In this document: piece after piece, positions 36,310 through 50,900 of the stretch
Numbering within the stretch: position 1 is the first letter of the stretch
How the letters are laid out: each line of letters opens with the position of its first letter
From: Myxocyprinus asiaticus
Taxonomy: Eukaryota > Chordata > Actinopteri > Cypriniformes > Catostomidae
Reading direction: 5' to 3'
Assembly (NCBI RefSeq): GCF_019703515.2
Contig: NC_059359.1
Span: forward strand, 987,501-1,051,500
Length of the DNA: 64,000 nucleotides
The notes under the pieces: generated by a model
Seen by the model: only the letters and a program-made list of their open reading frames with translations
The model's database searches: none
Told to the model about the DNA's origin: nothing
Position numbers and translations under genes: made by a program

Positions 36310-36769
36310 ATATTGCCTTTTATTTCACAAACTTAAATTAGGCTTACCCTGTTCTGTGGACAAAAAAATTTGGCTGAATGACATTCTCAGAATGTTCTAG
36401 ACTTTTTTCAAAACTATAAACTATTGGAACTATTTGTCCAATGCTGAGTTCACTTTCAGAAAACGAGCTTTTGAACATTTTAAAACTTTTAAATTGTTTA
36501 AATCTAACCCTCTTTACCTCGGATCGCATTTGCTGAGCTTCTTCAGAAAATGTAAATTGCATTATGAAGGTAAAATTAATTTTAGATGAAAATCAAGTTC
36601 AGTTGGTCATTAAAAGTTGCTGGACAAATATGGAGGACATAATGCAGTTGTGATGGCAATATTTTAGATTAGATGATTGTTCAAAATAGCCTATTGAATA
36701 TCAGGAATGTATCATATATGTAAACCCTGATATTACTCTGCATCAATTTTTCTTTAATAGTTGTGCACA

Positions 36770-37190
36770 CAGTATATACACATTGATGGATGGTCCTTCT
36801 GGGAATTAAAAGCTGTTTATTTTTTGCCATTTTTGACCTATTATTGACCATAAGACATGCCCGTCTATTGTATACCGTGGCAACTCAAAAACAAACACAA
36901 AGACAATGTTAAGCTTCATTTAATGATTCAGCTGTGTTTGATATAATGGCAAGTGATTTTCTAGAACCAAATTAGCAATTTAGCATGATTATTGGAGTGA
37001 TGGCTGCTGTCTAGATTTGATCAAAAATGACTTTTTTCAAATAGTGATGGTGCTGTTTTTTACATCAGTAATGTCCTGACTATACTTTGTGATCAGTTGA
37101 ATGCCACTTTGGTGAATTAACATTCCAATTTCCTTCCGAAACAGCCAAATCTGTACATTATTCCAAACCTTTGGCCACCAGTGTATGTCT
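36770..37190 (-). mobile_element. Tc1-like transposon terminal fragment
   Basis: On the minus strand it begins ACACTGGTGGCCAAAGGTTT and runs through CATTACTGATGTAAAAAACA and GAATCATTAAATGAAGCTTA. I recognise this as the long terminal region of another Tc1-like family. It stops before any transposase. Confidence 0.6.
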
Positions 37191-37664
37191 TTGACAGTTA
37201 TGTTAGTGTTTCTTATATGCCACATTTTTGCTGATAACTTCAAGAACAATAAACATAACATAAAATATCACATACCATTACTTATAGGGGGTGATTATCT
37301 TTCAAACGAGCCCACACACAAGGTAATCAGATGCATAAATCATTAGATAATCCACATGAAGCACAATGTTACATATGACCACCAGGAGATGGCGCCAAAT
37401 ACATGACACAGACTCAATGATGACTCAAATGACACAGAATGAAACTCATTCTGTGAAATCTCATTACTAAAATCATGTCTGCATGCTATACAAACCTTTA
37501 GTCATTGTTGTGTTTGCATGTGTAATTAGTTCTTATGTACAATTATTATGTTTTATTTGTTTGGAGAGGCTTTTGGACACTAGGATAAATTATTTTTGCA
37601 ATGTTATACGTTTTTATTGCTTTGTTGTATCAACAGAAAAATTTTCTCAGATACAGTTGACATG

Positions 37665-37990
37665 ATTGGGAACAAAACAAAAGCAGTTTTTCGGAGCCAC
37701 CTTATTTACACCCAGAGATATATAATGTTAAATAAGAAAAAAAGTAAAATTTTTGGCTCAATTTTTGTTTTTGTTTTTTGTGATTTTTCAGCAGTTTCTT
37801 AGGCTGAGAGTCTCAGAATGTATCATAATCTATATCATATTTTTTTTTTCTTTACAGTGACACCAAACACATGACTCTCCTTGTTTTTGTTTTTTGTTGT
37901 TGTTTTGTTTTGTCAAGTTATAAGCCTTTAGTTCTGGGTATGCCACTGAAACAGGAAATCTTTAAAAACACCCTCAGAGCTTAAAGGGTT
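37665..37990 (-). mobile_element. TTAACCCTTTTAGCTC-type element, inverted copy
   Basis: Matches, in opposite orientation, the sequence at 63,731-64,000: TATATCTCTGGGTGTAAATA, GCCTAAGAAACTGCTGAAAA and AGTGGCATACCCA. Noncoding. Confidence 0.5.
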
Positions 37991-40278
37991 CATAACTATT
38001 GGCTATTAATCTGTTATCTGCCTTTTCCACCACCTTAGTTATCGGTATCACCAAAATCCACTATCGGTCGACCTCTTCCCTCTATACTGCATTAACGCTT
38101 CAGGCATTGTGGGATGCCATTTTTGTACCTGTATACTTTACATTTCCTAACTGTACAGTATGGTATATACCATTAGTTGATAATACATTAGTGTACCAAC
38201 TATTTTAAGTTCTTAAAATTACTTTGTACCACCATAATATTACAATACATAGAAGTCCCCACAATTTCTTAAAGTTCATTGAATCTGGCCTTTCTGTGAA
38301 CAATGGCTAATAAACATATATAGACAGACAACACACTGTCAGGGTACTACACAAGACACAAAAATTCTGTCATTAGAATGTACTAAATAACAATAAATGT
38401 AACATGATACATCCTAATGTACATAACTGATAACACAAATAAGAAGAAACATAACTATTTTAATAAAATACAATCTTCTGGGAACACATTTGTAATGTTT
38501 TCATGTAAATTTTACTTACATAATTTTGACAATATTCAACTGTAAAAGTGCATTTATTCTTCTACTTCCAAAACACATAATTTTTTTCAGTATTTTACAG
38601 TAATGTGTTGTCTTATTAAAATCTAAAATTATTTTCACCTTAAAAGGTAAGGTTGCTTACTGTCAAACAATAAACCGTTTTTTCCAGTAGTACTTTACAT
38701 TCTTATCCCATTAAAATAAAGAATACATTTTTCAAGGGCTACACCTTGTGGTATTTCTCTGGAATTACTTGCAAGCTTTACCAAAGTTCTGGAAGGTCTG
38801 TGATGCAAATAAAAAAATAAAATAAAAAAATGCTCCATGCAGTTAAGCTCTCCTGACTAATCCAACTAACTCAGGACAGAATTCCAGAACTAAAGCACAA
38901 ACCGTAGTCTTTAATCTCAAAGGAATTTGAAAAACACTTTAATATGACATTTGTAAATGCAGGTTATTCTTTACGTATATTTTGCACAGAGTGTGTACAC
39001 TCATTTAGGAACGGGTCTGTTTGAGCATGCTGGGTTAATCTGCAGAAGTTAAAAGAACCGGAAATATTTCATATTTAATTGTGTTTTGAACCTGTCAATC
39101 TAATTACCAAAATTTCCTTGTTGACCCTCTAATTAGGCCCCCTGTGTTTCAAAGTAAAATGTCATCATTCTTTTCTTGTCTTAGAAGGTAATTATGTTTT
39201 TGAAGCTGGGAATCAATACATCATATTATTTTCTTTTAAAACCCCAGGAATTTAAAATGAGACTTTTGTGGCAAAATGACTCTCAAACTGTTTTAAACAT
39301 TCAAGTTCAAGGGTTTTCACATTTTTTAATGACAAGGTCCCCCATGCAAGGGCCCCACTTTCTTAAATATAAAGACAGCTACAGTATAATTTATTTAGTA
39401 CACAAACCCATTTATACTATTTGAGAAAAACATTAGATATGATTTACACAACAGGTTGTTTCCTAAATTAAATTATTGGCACTAGAGGGGGGTGCTATAT
39501 CACGAAACAAGTTTATGCTTAAAATGTTAGTCAGAGATAACCATCACTTCTGCATTTGTTACTTAAAATAACAAAATAAGGCCTCAAAACATCTGCGTGA
39601 AAATTAGCGCCCCCTAGAGGCAACGGGGTATAAATATTTATATGAAAATAAAAATCCTTCACATATATGGACAAGTCATATATCAAATGAAAGCTCTCAC
39701 TCTCATGAATGCACCTCTACAGTTAATTTTGTTGCACTAATATCACAGTTTAAAAGATGTTCAAAAGAATCACAAAGTGAAATATGATTTCTGTAAGTCA
39801 TCAAATACAAACGTCACTTTTATGCTCCGATAACTGCTGCTGTAAGTCCCAAATAGCTAAAAAATGTATATCTGATTTTACTTTAGGCAGTTTTTTTTAA
39901 TGAGCCATTTGTTACTCGTCTGCGAGATTACTTGTGTGGATAATCCAATGTTATATCTTAGATGTCCAGAACAAAATATTCCATCCAGAAGGAAAAGCAT
40001 GTTAACAAATTATCAGAAAATATTTTTGACTATTGATGATAAAATGTTATATATCATCAAAAAGGGGAGGATCTCAGCTTTCTAATGACACCTAGATTGA
40101 GCTTCTAGTCCACTTAGAGGCCGAGATATTCAATGAAATAATGAGGGTGTTGCTTGAACTGAACATTAGACTGAATGTCTATGGACGAGCACATCTGTGA
40201 GGGATAAAATGTGTTAGAGCGCCACCTACATTTCAGATCTGTATATTGTGATGGAATGTGATGGAGAAAAAAAATCTG
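37990..40278. other. Intergenic AT-rich, no gene seen
   Basis: Scattered short frames only; no conserved protein, RNA or well-defined repeat boundary. Confidence 0.4.
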
Positions 40279-40510
40279 TTAACACTTTCTATGAAGCCCA
40301 TATTTATAATGCATTGTAAAGGCATTATAATGCATTAGTAATGTCTCATAATACATCTTATATGTTATAACTTCTCATAAATAATTGTAACAACAATTAT
40401 AATACATTATAATACTTACCTATTCAAAGATATACTTAAAGTATAGTGCACTATAACAGAAGCAACATCAAATTTTACGTGCAGAAGTTATAATGTATTC
40501 TATATATATA

Positions 40511-40582
<72 letters not shown>

Positions 40583-41271
40583 GATATGCTTTAAGTAAAG
40601 TGACAAAAGTAATGTCTTCTTATAAACATCTATAAGGTATTTTTAAGTGGTTGTAAGATGTCATGCTGGAAGTTATACTGTATATTGTACACATGCATAA
40701 AATAAAAAATAACACACATTCAATTTTGAGATATTATAAAAAAACACTTGAAAAGATACAAGGTTAAAATACATCAGAAACAAAAGTATATATGTTGATC
40801 AAACATGTAAAGACACCCAAGAATAAAATAAATAAATGTATACTGGACTCTATTCAATAAACTTTAATGTTTGGAGACTTATTTTATAAATCACTTCCAT
40901 AATATAAGTTTGACTTGTGATGTATTGTATGTTACACATTTATGGCTGTTTATAAGAAGAAACTGCCTTTGTCACTTTACTTAAAGCAGGTAAAGAGCAC
41001 TTATAATATGATTATAAAGACTTTAGACTGTTTACACTATACAGCACTTATAACATTAACTTTATTAACTTCTGCTGCATTAAAATTGGATGTTGCTTGT
41101 GTTATAATGCATAAAAAGTATAACTATGAATAAGGGAAGTCTTGTAATGTATTATAACTGTAGTTACTAACTTATTATAAGGTGTTTTATGAGACATTAT
41201 GAATGCAGTATAATACATTTATAATGCCTTTATAATGCATTATAAATATGGGCTTCATAGAAAGTGTTACC
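40279..41271. mobile_element. Palindromic TTATAATGCATTATAA-type MITE, copy 2
   Basis: The left end AACACTTTCTATGAAGCCCA and the right end TGGGCTTCATAGAAAGTGTT are perfect inverted repeats, extending inward as ATTTATAATGCATT. About 1 kb, with an AT tract in the middle. Same family as 21,774-22,703. Confidence 0.8.
40502..40580. repeat. (AT)n microsatellite
   Basis: About 75 bp of AT at the centre of the palindromic MITE, so it could extend the hairpin. Confidence 0.95.
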
Positions 41272-41274
41272 AAA

Positions 41275-42131
41275 AATGTTTTTCTAGTGCTTACTACCAT
41301 CTAGTGGAATAAAATGAGACTTTTCAAAGTGAGTGAACAAAATCAGGATTACATGTTTACAAAGTTATGTCTGTTTATCATAAGATTATAAACAAATACA
41401 ATATTATTTATGAATAATGGGGGTTTTTTTTCTTTGGGGGGTGGGTGGGGGGGTGGTTGGAGTTTTCTGCTAAATTAGACCAATTTTTTGCAATTAGTCC
41501 ACAGTATGTGTGAATGGTGAGCTTTGTATTTGAGGGTCAAAAATTGAGGGTGGCAGCCCAAAAATGCACCAGAGTTTAAGGGGTTAATATTGGTTATTAT
41601 TAGTAATAATAATTATTGTTTCAAAGTAGCCTTATAGGAAATACTGTCTTATAACCAAGCAAGCACATATGTTCAGTATGTGTATATTCACACTTTTGTA
41701 TGAACAAATATACAGAACGTTGCAAGGAAGGAGAGATGAACACTTTAAAACTATTTGCAGATTTTTTTGTTGTGTTATACAGTTTTCTCTCAGATTGTTT
41801 GTGGACGTGTTTGAAACCCCTTCTCTAGTTTGTTCTTCTGACACATTGCTCTCTGTATTACTCAATGTTTGAGCTTTGGAATGTCACTCAGCTGATCTTC
41901 CATATGAAACTCAGCATGAGCTTTAGGGATTGTGTTTGTCAGCGAGAGAGTTCATTTTGGCAGTAATAAGCTGTTTTTTCCATGCTAAGGAGACATTGGT
42001 GACCTTATCTCGACAGGAGGTGCCCTGTGATGAAAACTATTTAACCACACTTTTCTGGAAAAAGCCATTTGATTAGAACTGCATTGAGAGGTTCGGAAGC
42101 TCTTCCTTCTAAAGCAGTTCATTTTGATATG
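41275..42131. other. cndp1 upstream region and possible 5'UTR exon
   Basis: A candidate noncoding exon ends at 42,131 (GATATG then GTAGGT). If used, it would add one methionine before the start at 42,222, because that exon also ends in ATG. No clear TATA box was identified. Confidence 0.3.
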
Positions 42132-42221
42132 GTAGGTTATTAAACTTCTCTTTAAATATCTTATCTTAAAACGGGAGATTATGTCATTCTTGTGCTCATT
42201 ACGTTTGTTTGCTCTCAACAG

Positions 42222-42329
42222 ATGAACATCATTACATTTGTTTGTCTGCTTCTGTGGACAACAGTGTCTTCTTTCAGATTTGATGACTTGAAACAGTATG
42301 TTGACACCCATGAAGAGGATTTTATAGAG
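42222..42329 (+). CDS. cndp1: cndp1 coding exon 1 (signal peptide)
   Basis: The ATG directly follows an acceptor (CTCTCAACAG), so a 5'UTR exon must exist. Encodes the signal peptide and [17 protein letters not shown]; donor GAG|GTATTA. Confidence 0.85.
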
Positions 42330-44935
42330 GTATTATTTGGGTGTTATGAGACTCCTTCATTTTAAATGCAGTTGAGCTTCAGTTTTGCATCTCTGTGATA
42401 AGTGCATTGATATTTGTTGATTATTACTGGTCACCTGACGTGGGTTTTTAATAGCCGATACTGCTATTTAGAGAGCAGACTGACCGATGGTGAGAAAATA
42501 CAATTTAATGATGGCAATAAGAAGGATGTATACTAAATTGCTGAATTAAATAAACGTTTTTTTAACATCAGTTTTTTACTTAAAATTAATTTAAAGAATC
42601 TGAGAACAGAAATGTATATGCTACTGTATAACACTTTTATCAATAAACCAGTCGGGCACAGTAATCAATACTGATACTGATACTTTTAAATAGGCCAAAT
42701 ATCTGACGATGAATTGGTCTGTTAATAACTGATATCCACATAAGCAGACAGTGAGACTGTTTTGTGTTTTATTAATTTCTGAGTGAGCAGATGAAGCAAA
42801 CCAAAGATACTTAGAAAGATTCAAATCACATGACGACAGGACCAACATCCTCTAATGTCATCGTTATTGATGCATCTAATCACAGTAAGAATGTTATACA
42901 ATCAGCTGCACTTTATAACATGTGTTTGTTTATTTAAACTATAGATAAACACCAGTATTGCACACAATCTCTTCTTTGATCATTTAGCATTGTCAGCACA
43001 GATAGATTAGCTGCTTTGACGACATGCAATGCATAAAAAATAAGAGTTTGGAGGGCCTCATTTGGAGAATGTTGTTTAAAATATCTTTGCAATTCCTACT
43101 TTTTTTATTGAGGTAGCAAACAAGACACAGAACTGTAATGCAAATGTGAATTTAAGGAAGAAAAATTACTGCTGTAAGTGTTATTTTTAATAACAAATTT
43201 GAATCATAAACCTACTGTGAGAAATATTTGCAGACACATTAATTTATATTCACAAAGGGTTCCACCTTTTTGACCAATTTCCATGACCTTTCCACACTGT
43301 AAAAAACTACTGTAAATTTACGACCAAATTCCTACAGCGATCTACTGTAAACTTAACCCTAACCCCTAACCCCTAACCCCTAACCGCAACATTAACCCTC
43401 ACCTAAACCCCTAACCCTACCCCTAACCCCTAACCGCAACACTAACCCTAACCCAAACCCCTAACCCAAACCCCTAACCCCTAACCCCTAACCCTACCCC
43501 TAACCCAAAAACAAACCCCTAACCTTTAACCCTAACCCCTAACTGCAACACTAACCCTCACCTAAACCCCTAACCCTACCCCTAACCCAAACCCCTAACC
43601 CAAACCCCTAACCCCTAACCCCTAACCGCAACACTAACCCTAACCCAAACCCCTAACCCAAACCCCTAACCCCTAACCCCTAACCCTACCCCTAACCCAA
43701 AAACAAACCCCTAACCTTTAACCCTAACCCCTAACTGCAACACTAACCCTCACCTAAACCCCTAACCCAAACCCCTAACCCCTAACCCCTAACCCTACCC
43801 CTAACCCAAAAACAAACCCCTAACCTTTAACCCTAACCCCTAACTGCAACACTAACCCTCACCTAAACCCCTAACCCTACCCCTAACCCAAACCCCTAAC
43901 CCAAACCCCTAACCCCTAACCCCTAACCGCAACACTAACCCTAACCCAAACCCCTAACCCAAACCCCTAACCCCTAACCCCTAACCCTACCCCTAACCCA
44001 AAAACAAACCCCTAACCTTTAACCCTAACCCCTAACTGCAACACTAACCCTCACCTAAACCCCTAACCCTACCCCTAACCCCTAACCCCTAACCACTAAC
44101 CGCAACACTAACCCTAACCAAACGACTTTCAAATGGCACTATATGTGGCAACAGTGATGCATTACACATAAAAACATAAAAGCAAAAACAGTAAATGATA
44201 TTTCAGCAAAATGAGTGTTTGATGTTTTTGATGAACTTACAGCATAACTCGAGTTGTTATCAAGACACACACAGATATCAACTCTCGGCATACAAAACGC
44301 AACAGTGGTGACAATTAACAAACATACTTTTACATAAAAAGTAAAAGCTGAACATTAAAATACAAGCAACTTAGATGGCAACAAAAACAACGTCAAAATA
44401 AACCTGTAAACAATAAAACATCTAAGTAATTTCTTCATGCTGCAGTGCATGCTGGGAACTTAGCTGTTCATTTCAACAACAGTAGATAGTATGTAATTTG
44501 ACAGCTATATGCTGCTAAATTACAGTTGTATACTGTAGCTGTAAAAACAGTATCTAGCTGTTAATTTCAGCAACAGCAAGACACCGTTAATTTTACAGTA
44601 ACATGCTGGCAACCCTGCTGCCAGTTCTTTACTGTTTATCAACAGTGCAGGCGTTTGTGATAACTGGAAAATCGTTTTGATTTGCTATCGGAATTTACTA
44701 TGAATCTTTTAGAGCGATTTGTTAACCGCTTAAAGTTATTCACGGAAAAGAACTCAAAATATCGATAAGTTGAACATCACTATGGCATCACTAGCCAGCT
44801 TTACTCTAAACAAAATAATACTTGTCTGAGCAAAGAAGAACTAGAAAAATTATATTCACTATAGACATTTCCATGACTTTTGAGATGACAATGACTTTGC
44901 CTTTATTTTAAAACTCCCTGAAATATAAAATTCCC

Positions 44936-44966
<31 letters not shown>

Positions 44967-47900
44967 GTATATAAATTCTAGAGCAAATAGTTTTCCTAAT
45001 AATGTATGTCCTCATATGTGGACATCGAGACTAAGTTGTGAAATTTTAAATAATATCAAGTTATAGAAAGTCAGATTTGTTTTTCATCAAAGAGTTTATG
45101 ATGTTTCCAGGAGTGTTGATTATTCATGTTTCTGAGATGTTACAGACATTACATCATAAATTATCATAATTAATTCTGATGCAAAGTAATGTCCAGCATC
45201 ATCCAATCACTGTCAACCATGTTAAAATAAAATGATACATTATAAATTCTGAATCTATGTACTGATTATCATTGTCTCATGTCTGTCAAACATGTTGAGT
45301 GATCCAAACATCATCTGCAGCCTGAAACTGAACTTTTGATCAGATTTTAGGAGTGAATGCACTTAACTGCATAGAGAGCTATAGGATGCTCCCTTGATCC
45401 CTATTTAGTGAATGACTTAACCTCCAGTGTGCTGTCTGTCTGCACTGGTCTCAGAACAGTTTGAAATGCACCTTATTTTCATCCTAACTCCATATAAAGC
45501 CTCTGAAAGACACATTTATCAGTTTTTGGATGAACTCGTTTATTCTCAATGTGATAATACACAGTAAATATAGGAATGCATTTATTAATGTTAATGAATA
45601 GAACCGTATTGTACAGTGATAACATAATAAAATATAACTAAATGTATATTAAAATGAAGTGAAATGACCCACAGATGTGTTAATAGTTATTCAAAATAAC
45701 GAACATGTTTTTTCTACTTTTGAGGAAATGTGGTGCCAGTGTCCACGTATGTGGACGTCATGTTTATCAGCGCGCTGACGAGCGATAAATGAACAGATTT
45801 TTTAAAGCAGCATATCAAATGAAACTAGAGACTCTCCTCTTTACAACCAAACAGGTTTCAATGAAAAAACGTAAAGAGATTTCTTACCAGAGGCACTTTT
45901 GTTGGTGCTGCATCCATAGGAGTGCTTCACAAAAATCAACGTCATGTTGTTGTGTCACGTGACTCGATGCACCAGAAGTTTAACCCTTATATGACAGTCT
46001 AGAGTCTTATGAACAGTACTCAGTCAGTTTAAATTAATTTAAATTATGCATTACATATAGCAAAGCCAAAATACAACGTCCACACATGTGGACATGGGGG
46101 TCGCTCGAGGTTAAGTAGATAGTAGTTAAAGACAAATAATATAAAGTGGGTCTTAAAATGTTATTAATTTACTTTAGGCTATCCGTCATTATTTAATGGG
46201 CCGTGGTGACAGAACATGCTCCATTTTTCCAAAAGTCTTCAAAATGGAGCAAAACAACATAAAGCAGGCTTATATTATAAATAGTGTGATTAATGATGCA
46301 AAATGAAAATACTAAAGACTAATGAAATTTCTTTGTTTGATGAAAAAGAGGCATTTAAAAATTTTGCCCAACACGCGTGTTCGGTCTGTACTTTGTTTCA
46401 GACACTGAGACAGTGGGTCGCTGTAGAAAGTGACTCCAGTGATGTCACAAAGAGAACCGACTTGCACAGAATGATGGACATGACGGCAGAGAAACTGGGC
46501 CTCATCGGAGGACGTGTGGAAATGGTGGACATCGGAACGCAGACGGTCAGAAAACGAGTTCACGCTCATGATCAACCAATGTTCTCCAAACTACTCCAGT
46601 TCTACAAGTTTAGAGTGTTAAATAAAGATTCTGTTTCCTCCATAATGCCAGTGTCAATTCCCCAAAACAATCCAAGCTTCATATGATCTGTTCTTTTCAC
46701 CTGTTGTACAGTTGACCAATGGAAGCACCATCGCGCTGCCCAAAGTTGTGACAGCTCAGTTTGGTAATGATTCTAGTAAATACACTGTTTGTGTTTATGG
46801 TCATGTGGACGTCCAGCCAGCCAAAAAAGAGGACGGATGGGCAACAGACCCTTACGAACTGACCGATATCAATGGTAACCCTCTAACTTAGTTATTTCAG
46901 TTACTGTTTCACTGGAGGTTTAATTGTTCTCTGGCAAATATTCATACGTAAAGTTTCCTCACAGGAAATCTATATGGAAGAGGAGCATCTGACAACAAAG
47001 CACCAGTGTTGGCCTGGATCCATACAGTGGAGGTCTACAAAGCCCTCAACATTGTAAGAGATGCTGAAATACAGAAATGTTGTAATAAATCAAATGCAAC
47101 AGGTTGCCGTTCAGTCAATAAGTGATGTGTTTTCTAACTGAACTCTCTGTTCTTCAGGAGCTGCCTGTGAATGTTAAATTCATTATTGAAGGGATGGAGG
47201 AGACTGGATCTAATGGTTTGGATGCTATGATTGTGGCTCAGAAAGACTCATTCTTCTCAGATGTAGATTACATCATCATCTCTGACTGTGGTTGGCTCAG
47301 TAGACGACCAGCGCTGACATACGGCACCAGAGGAAACTGCTACTTCTTTGCTCAGGTGTTCTCTCATTAGCAGATATTTGTGTTTTATGATGATGGCAAA
47401 CACTTTTAGTTGCCAAACAGGTTATTAAGCATGTGCTACAAGCATCAGGTACAGTCTGAAGTCAGTCAAGCTTACATGGGATTCACTAAGCAAGATATGG
47501 TATAAAAAAGGACAAAAGCAAACCGTTCTGTGTTTTGGGTGACAGACTAACAGTCAGAAGGCAGCAGTTTCTCTGCCAGCATCAGTTTACACAGGGCAAA
47601 CACATTTCAATTCTTAACTCTATTACAGTTTTCATAAATGGTCACATGTAAAGATAACTTATAATTCAATAATTCAAAGACAGTGATTCAGTACATAGTA
47701 CATAGTCGTGAGGTCGCCTGCGTTAGAAGGTAAACATGCAGTTCAAAGACTCAAATACTTAGATTAAAGAATCAGATAATCTGTTCAGAGATACAAATAT
47801 TAAATTCAAAGAATCAAACACTGAGTACAAATAATCAGATGCTCGATTCAAATGATCAGATAATCAGTACAAAGATTCAGATATTTAGATTAAAGAATCA

Positions 47901-50900
47901 AATACTCAGTTTAAAGAATCAAACACACAGTTCAAAGAATCAAGTACTCCGTTCCAAGAATCAAATACAAAGTTCATAGAATCAAACACAAAGATTCAGA
48001 TGCTTAATTTAAAGAATCAGATACTCAGTACAAAGAATCAGACACTCAGTACAAAGAATCAGATGCTCAATTTCAGAATCAGATACTCAGTACAAAGAAT
48101 CAGATACTCAGTACAAAGAATCAGATACTCAGTACAAAGAATCAGATGCTCAGTACAAAGAATCAGATGCTCAATTTAAGAATCAGATACTCAGTACAAA
48201 GAATCAGATGCTCAATTTAAGAATCAGATACTCAGTACAAAGAATCAGACACTCAGTACAAAGAATCAGATACTCAGTACAAAGAATCAGACACTCAGTA
48301 CAAAGAATCAGATGCTCAATTTAAGAATCAGATACTCAGTACAAAGAATCAGATACTCAGTACAAAGAATCAGATGCTCAGTACAAAGAATCAGATACTA
48401 AGTACAAAGAATCAGATACTAAGTACAAAGAATCAAATACTCAGTACAAAGAATCAGATACTAAGTACAAAGAATCAGATACTAAGTACAAAGAATCAAA
48501 TACTCAGTACAAAGAATCAGATACTCAGTACAAAGAATCAGATACTAAGTACAAATAATCAGACACTCAGTACAAAGAATCAAATACTCAGTTCAAAGAA
48601 TCAAATACTTAGTTTAAAAAATATAAATACTCAGTTAGAATAATCAGATGCTCAGTTTAATGAATCAAATACTTTCATAGTTCATAGATTCAGTTGCTCA
48701 GTTAAGAATCAGATACTCAGTACAAAGAATCAGATGCTCAATTTAAGAATCAGATACTCAGTACAAAGAATCAGATACTCAGTACAAAGAATCAGACACT
48801 CAGTACAAAGAATCAGATACTCAGTACAAAGAATCAGACACTCAGTACAAAGAATCAGATACTCAGTACAAAGAATCAGACACTCAGTACAAAGAATCAG
48901 ATGCTCAATTTAAGAATCAGACACTCAGTACAAAGAATCAGACACTCAGTACAAAGAATCAGATACTCTATTTAAGAATCAGACACTCAGTACAAAGAAT
49001 CAGATACTCTATTTAAGAATCAGACACTCAGTACAAAGAATCAGACACTCAGTACAAAGAATCAGATACTCAGTACAAAGAATCAGATACTCAGTACAAA
49101 GAATCAGATACTCTATTTAAGAATCAGATACTCAGTACAAAGAATCAGATACTCAGTACAAAGAATCAGATACTCAGTACAAAGAATCAAATACTCAGTT
49201 CAAAGAATCAAATACTTAGTTTAAAAAATATAAATACTCAGAATAATCAGATGCTCAGTTTAATGAATCAAATACTTTCATAGTTCATAGATTCAGTTGC
49301 TCAATTTAAGAATCAGATACTCAGTACAAAGAATCAGATACTCAGTACAAAGAATCAGATACTCAATTTAAGAATCAGATACTCAGTACAAAGAATCAGA
49401 TACTCAATTTAAGAATCAGATACTCAGTACAAAGAATCAGATACTCAGTACAAAGAATCAGATACTCAGTACAAAGAATCAGATGCTCAATTTAAGAATC
49501 GGACACTCAGTACAAAGAATCAGATACTCAGTACAAAGAATCAGATACTCAGTACAAAGAATCAGATGCTCAATTTAAGAATCAGATACTCAGTACAAAG
49601 AATCAGATACTCAGTACAAAGAATCAGATGCTCAATTTAAGAATCAGATGCTCAGTACAAAGAATCAGACACTCAGTACAAAGAATCAGATACTCAGTAC
49701 AAAGAATCAGATGCTCAATTTAAGAATCAGACACTCAGTACAAAGAATCAAATACTCAGTTCAAAGAATCAAATACTTAGTTTAAAAAATATAAATACTC
49801 AGAATAATCAGATGCTCAGTTTAATGAATCAAATACTTAGTACAAGAATCAGATACTCAGTACAAAGATTCAGTTGCTCAATTTAAGAATCAGATACTCA
49901 GTACAAAGAATCAGATACTCAGTACAAAGAATCAGATACTCAATTTAAAGAATCAGATACTCAGTACAAAGAATCAGATACTCAATATTAAGAATCAGAT
50001 ACTCAGTACAAAGAATCAGATGCTCAATTAAGAATCAGATACTCAGTACAAAGAATCAGATACTCAGTACAAAGAATCAGATGCTCAATTTAAGAATCGG
50101 ACACTCAGTACAAAGAATCAGATACTCAGTACAAAGAATCAGATGCTCAATTTAAGAATCAGACACTCAGTACAAAGAATCAGATACTCAGTTCAAAGAA
50201 TCAAATACTTAGTTTAAAAAATATAAATACTCAGTTAGAATAATCAGATGCTCAGTTTAATGAATCAAATACTTTCATAGTTCATAGATTCAGTTGCTCA
50301 ATTTAAAGAATCAGATGCTCGGTTCAAATGATCAGATGCTCAAAATCTTAATCAAATAAACTGTAAAAGGGGATGAAATAAAACCAACTGTTAACAGTCA
50401 CATACTTGTGTTTATTTTTGACTCTTGCAGGTGGAGGGACCAAAGCAGGATTTACACTCTGGCGTTTATGGAGGCACAGTGATTGAACCAATGACAGACA
50501 TGATTGGCATCTTAGGTGCTCATTAAACCTTTCTGCTCTTTATGATTTCATATGACAACAGCTGATGTTCTACATTGCAAAGATTCATTTTCTTCACAGA
50601 CAAACTCATCAGCCCGAGCGGGAAGATCCTGATCCCTGGCATAAGAGAAGCTGTCGCGCATCTTTCTGACGAGGAATGGAAGATGTATCAAGACATTGAA
50701 TTTGACGTGGAGAACTACAAGGAAAAGATTGGCGTCAGCGAGCTCATGTACAGCAACAAGGTACAGAACAAGAGATCAGATCAAGGGAAAAGGCTTAAAG
50801 GGAATGTTCTGTCATCATTTACACACCTTAATGTTGTTCCAAACCCATATTACATTCTAGAATGTTCACACAACTTTTTTTTAACCTTTAATAAAGCTAG

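Noticed and set aside
43345..44122. True interstitial telomere from a chromosome fusion
   Set aside because: The units are degenerate, ordered as a higher-order repeat and enclosed by MITE ends, so local amplification explains it better.
46303..46686. 127-residue frame starting inside cndp1 intron 1
   Set aside because: Only 46,402-46,545 is exon; the rest is intron read-through, since the family alignment ends exactly at the splice sites.
48374..48643. Plus-strand frame encoding a seven-residue repeat
   Set aside because: It is a 21-bp minisatellite in a cndp1 intron, not a protein gene.
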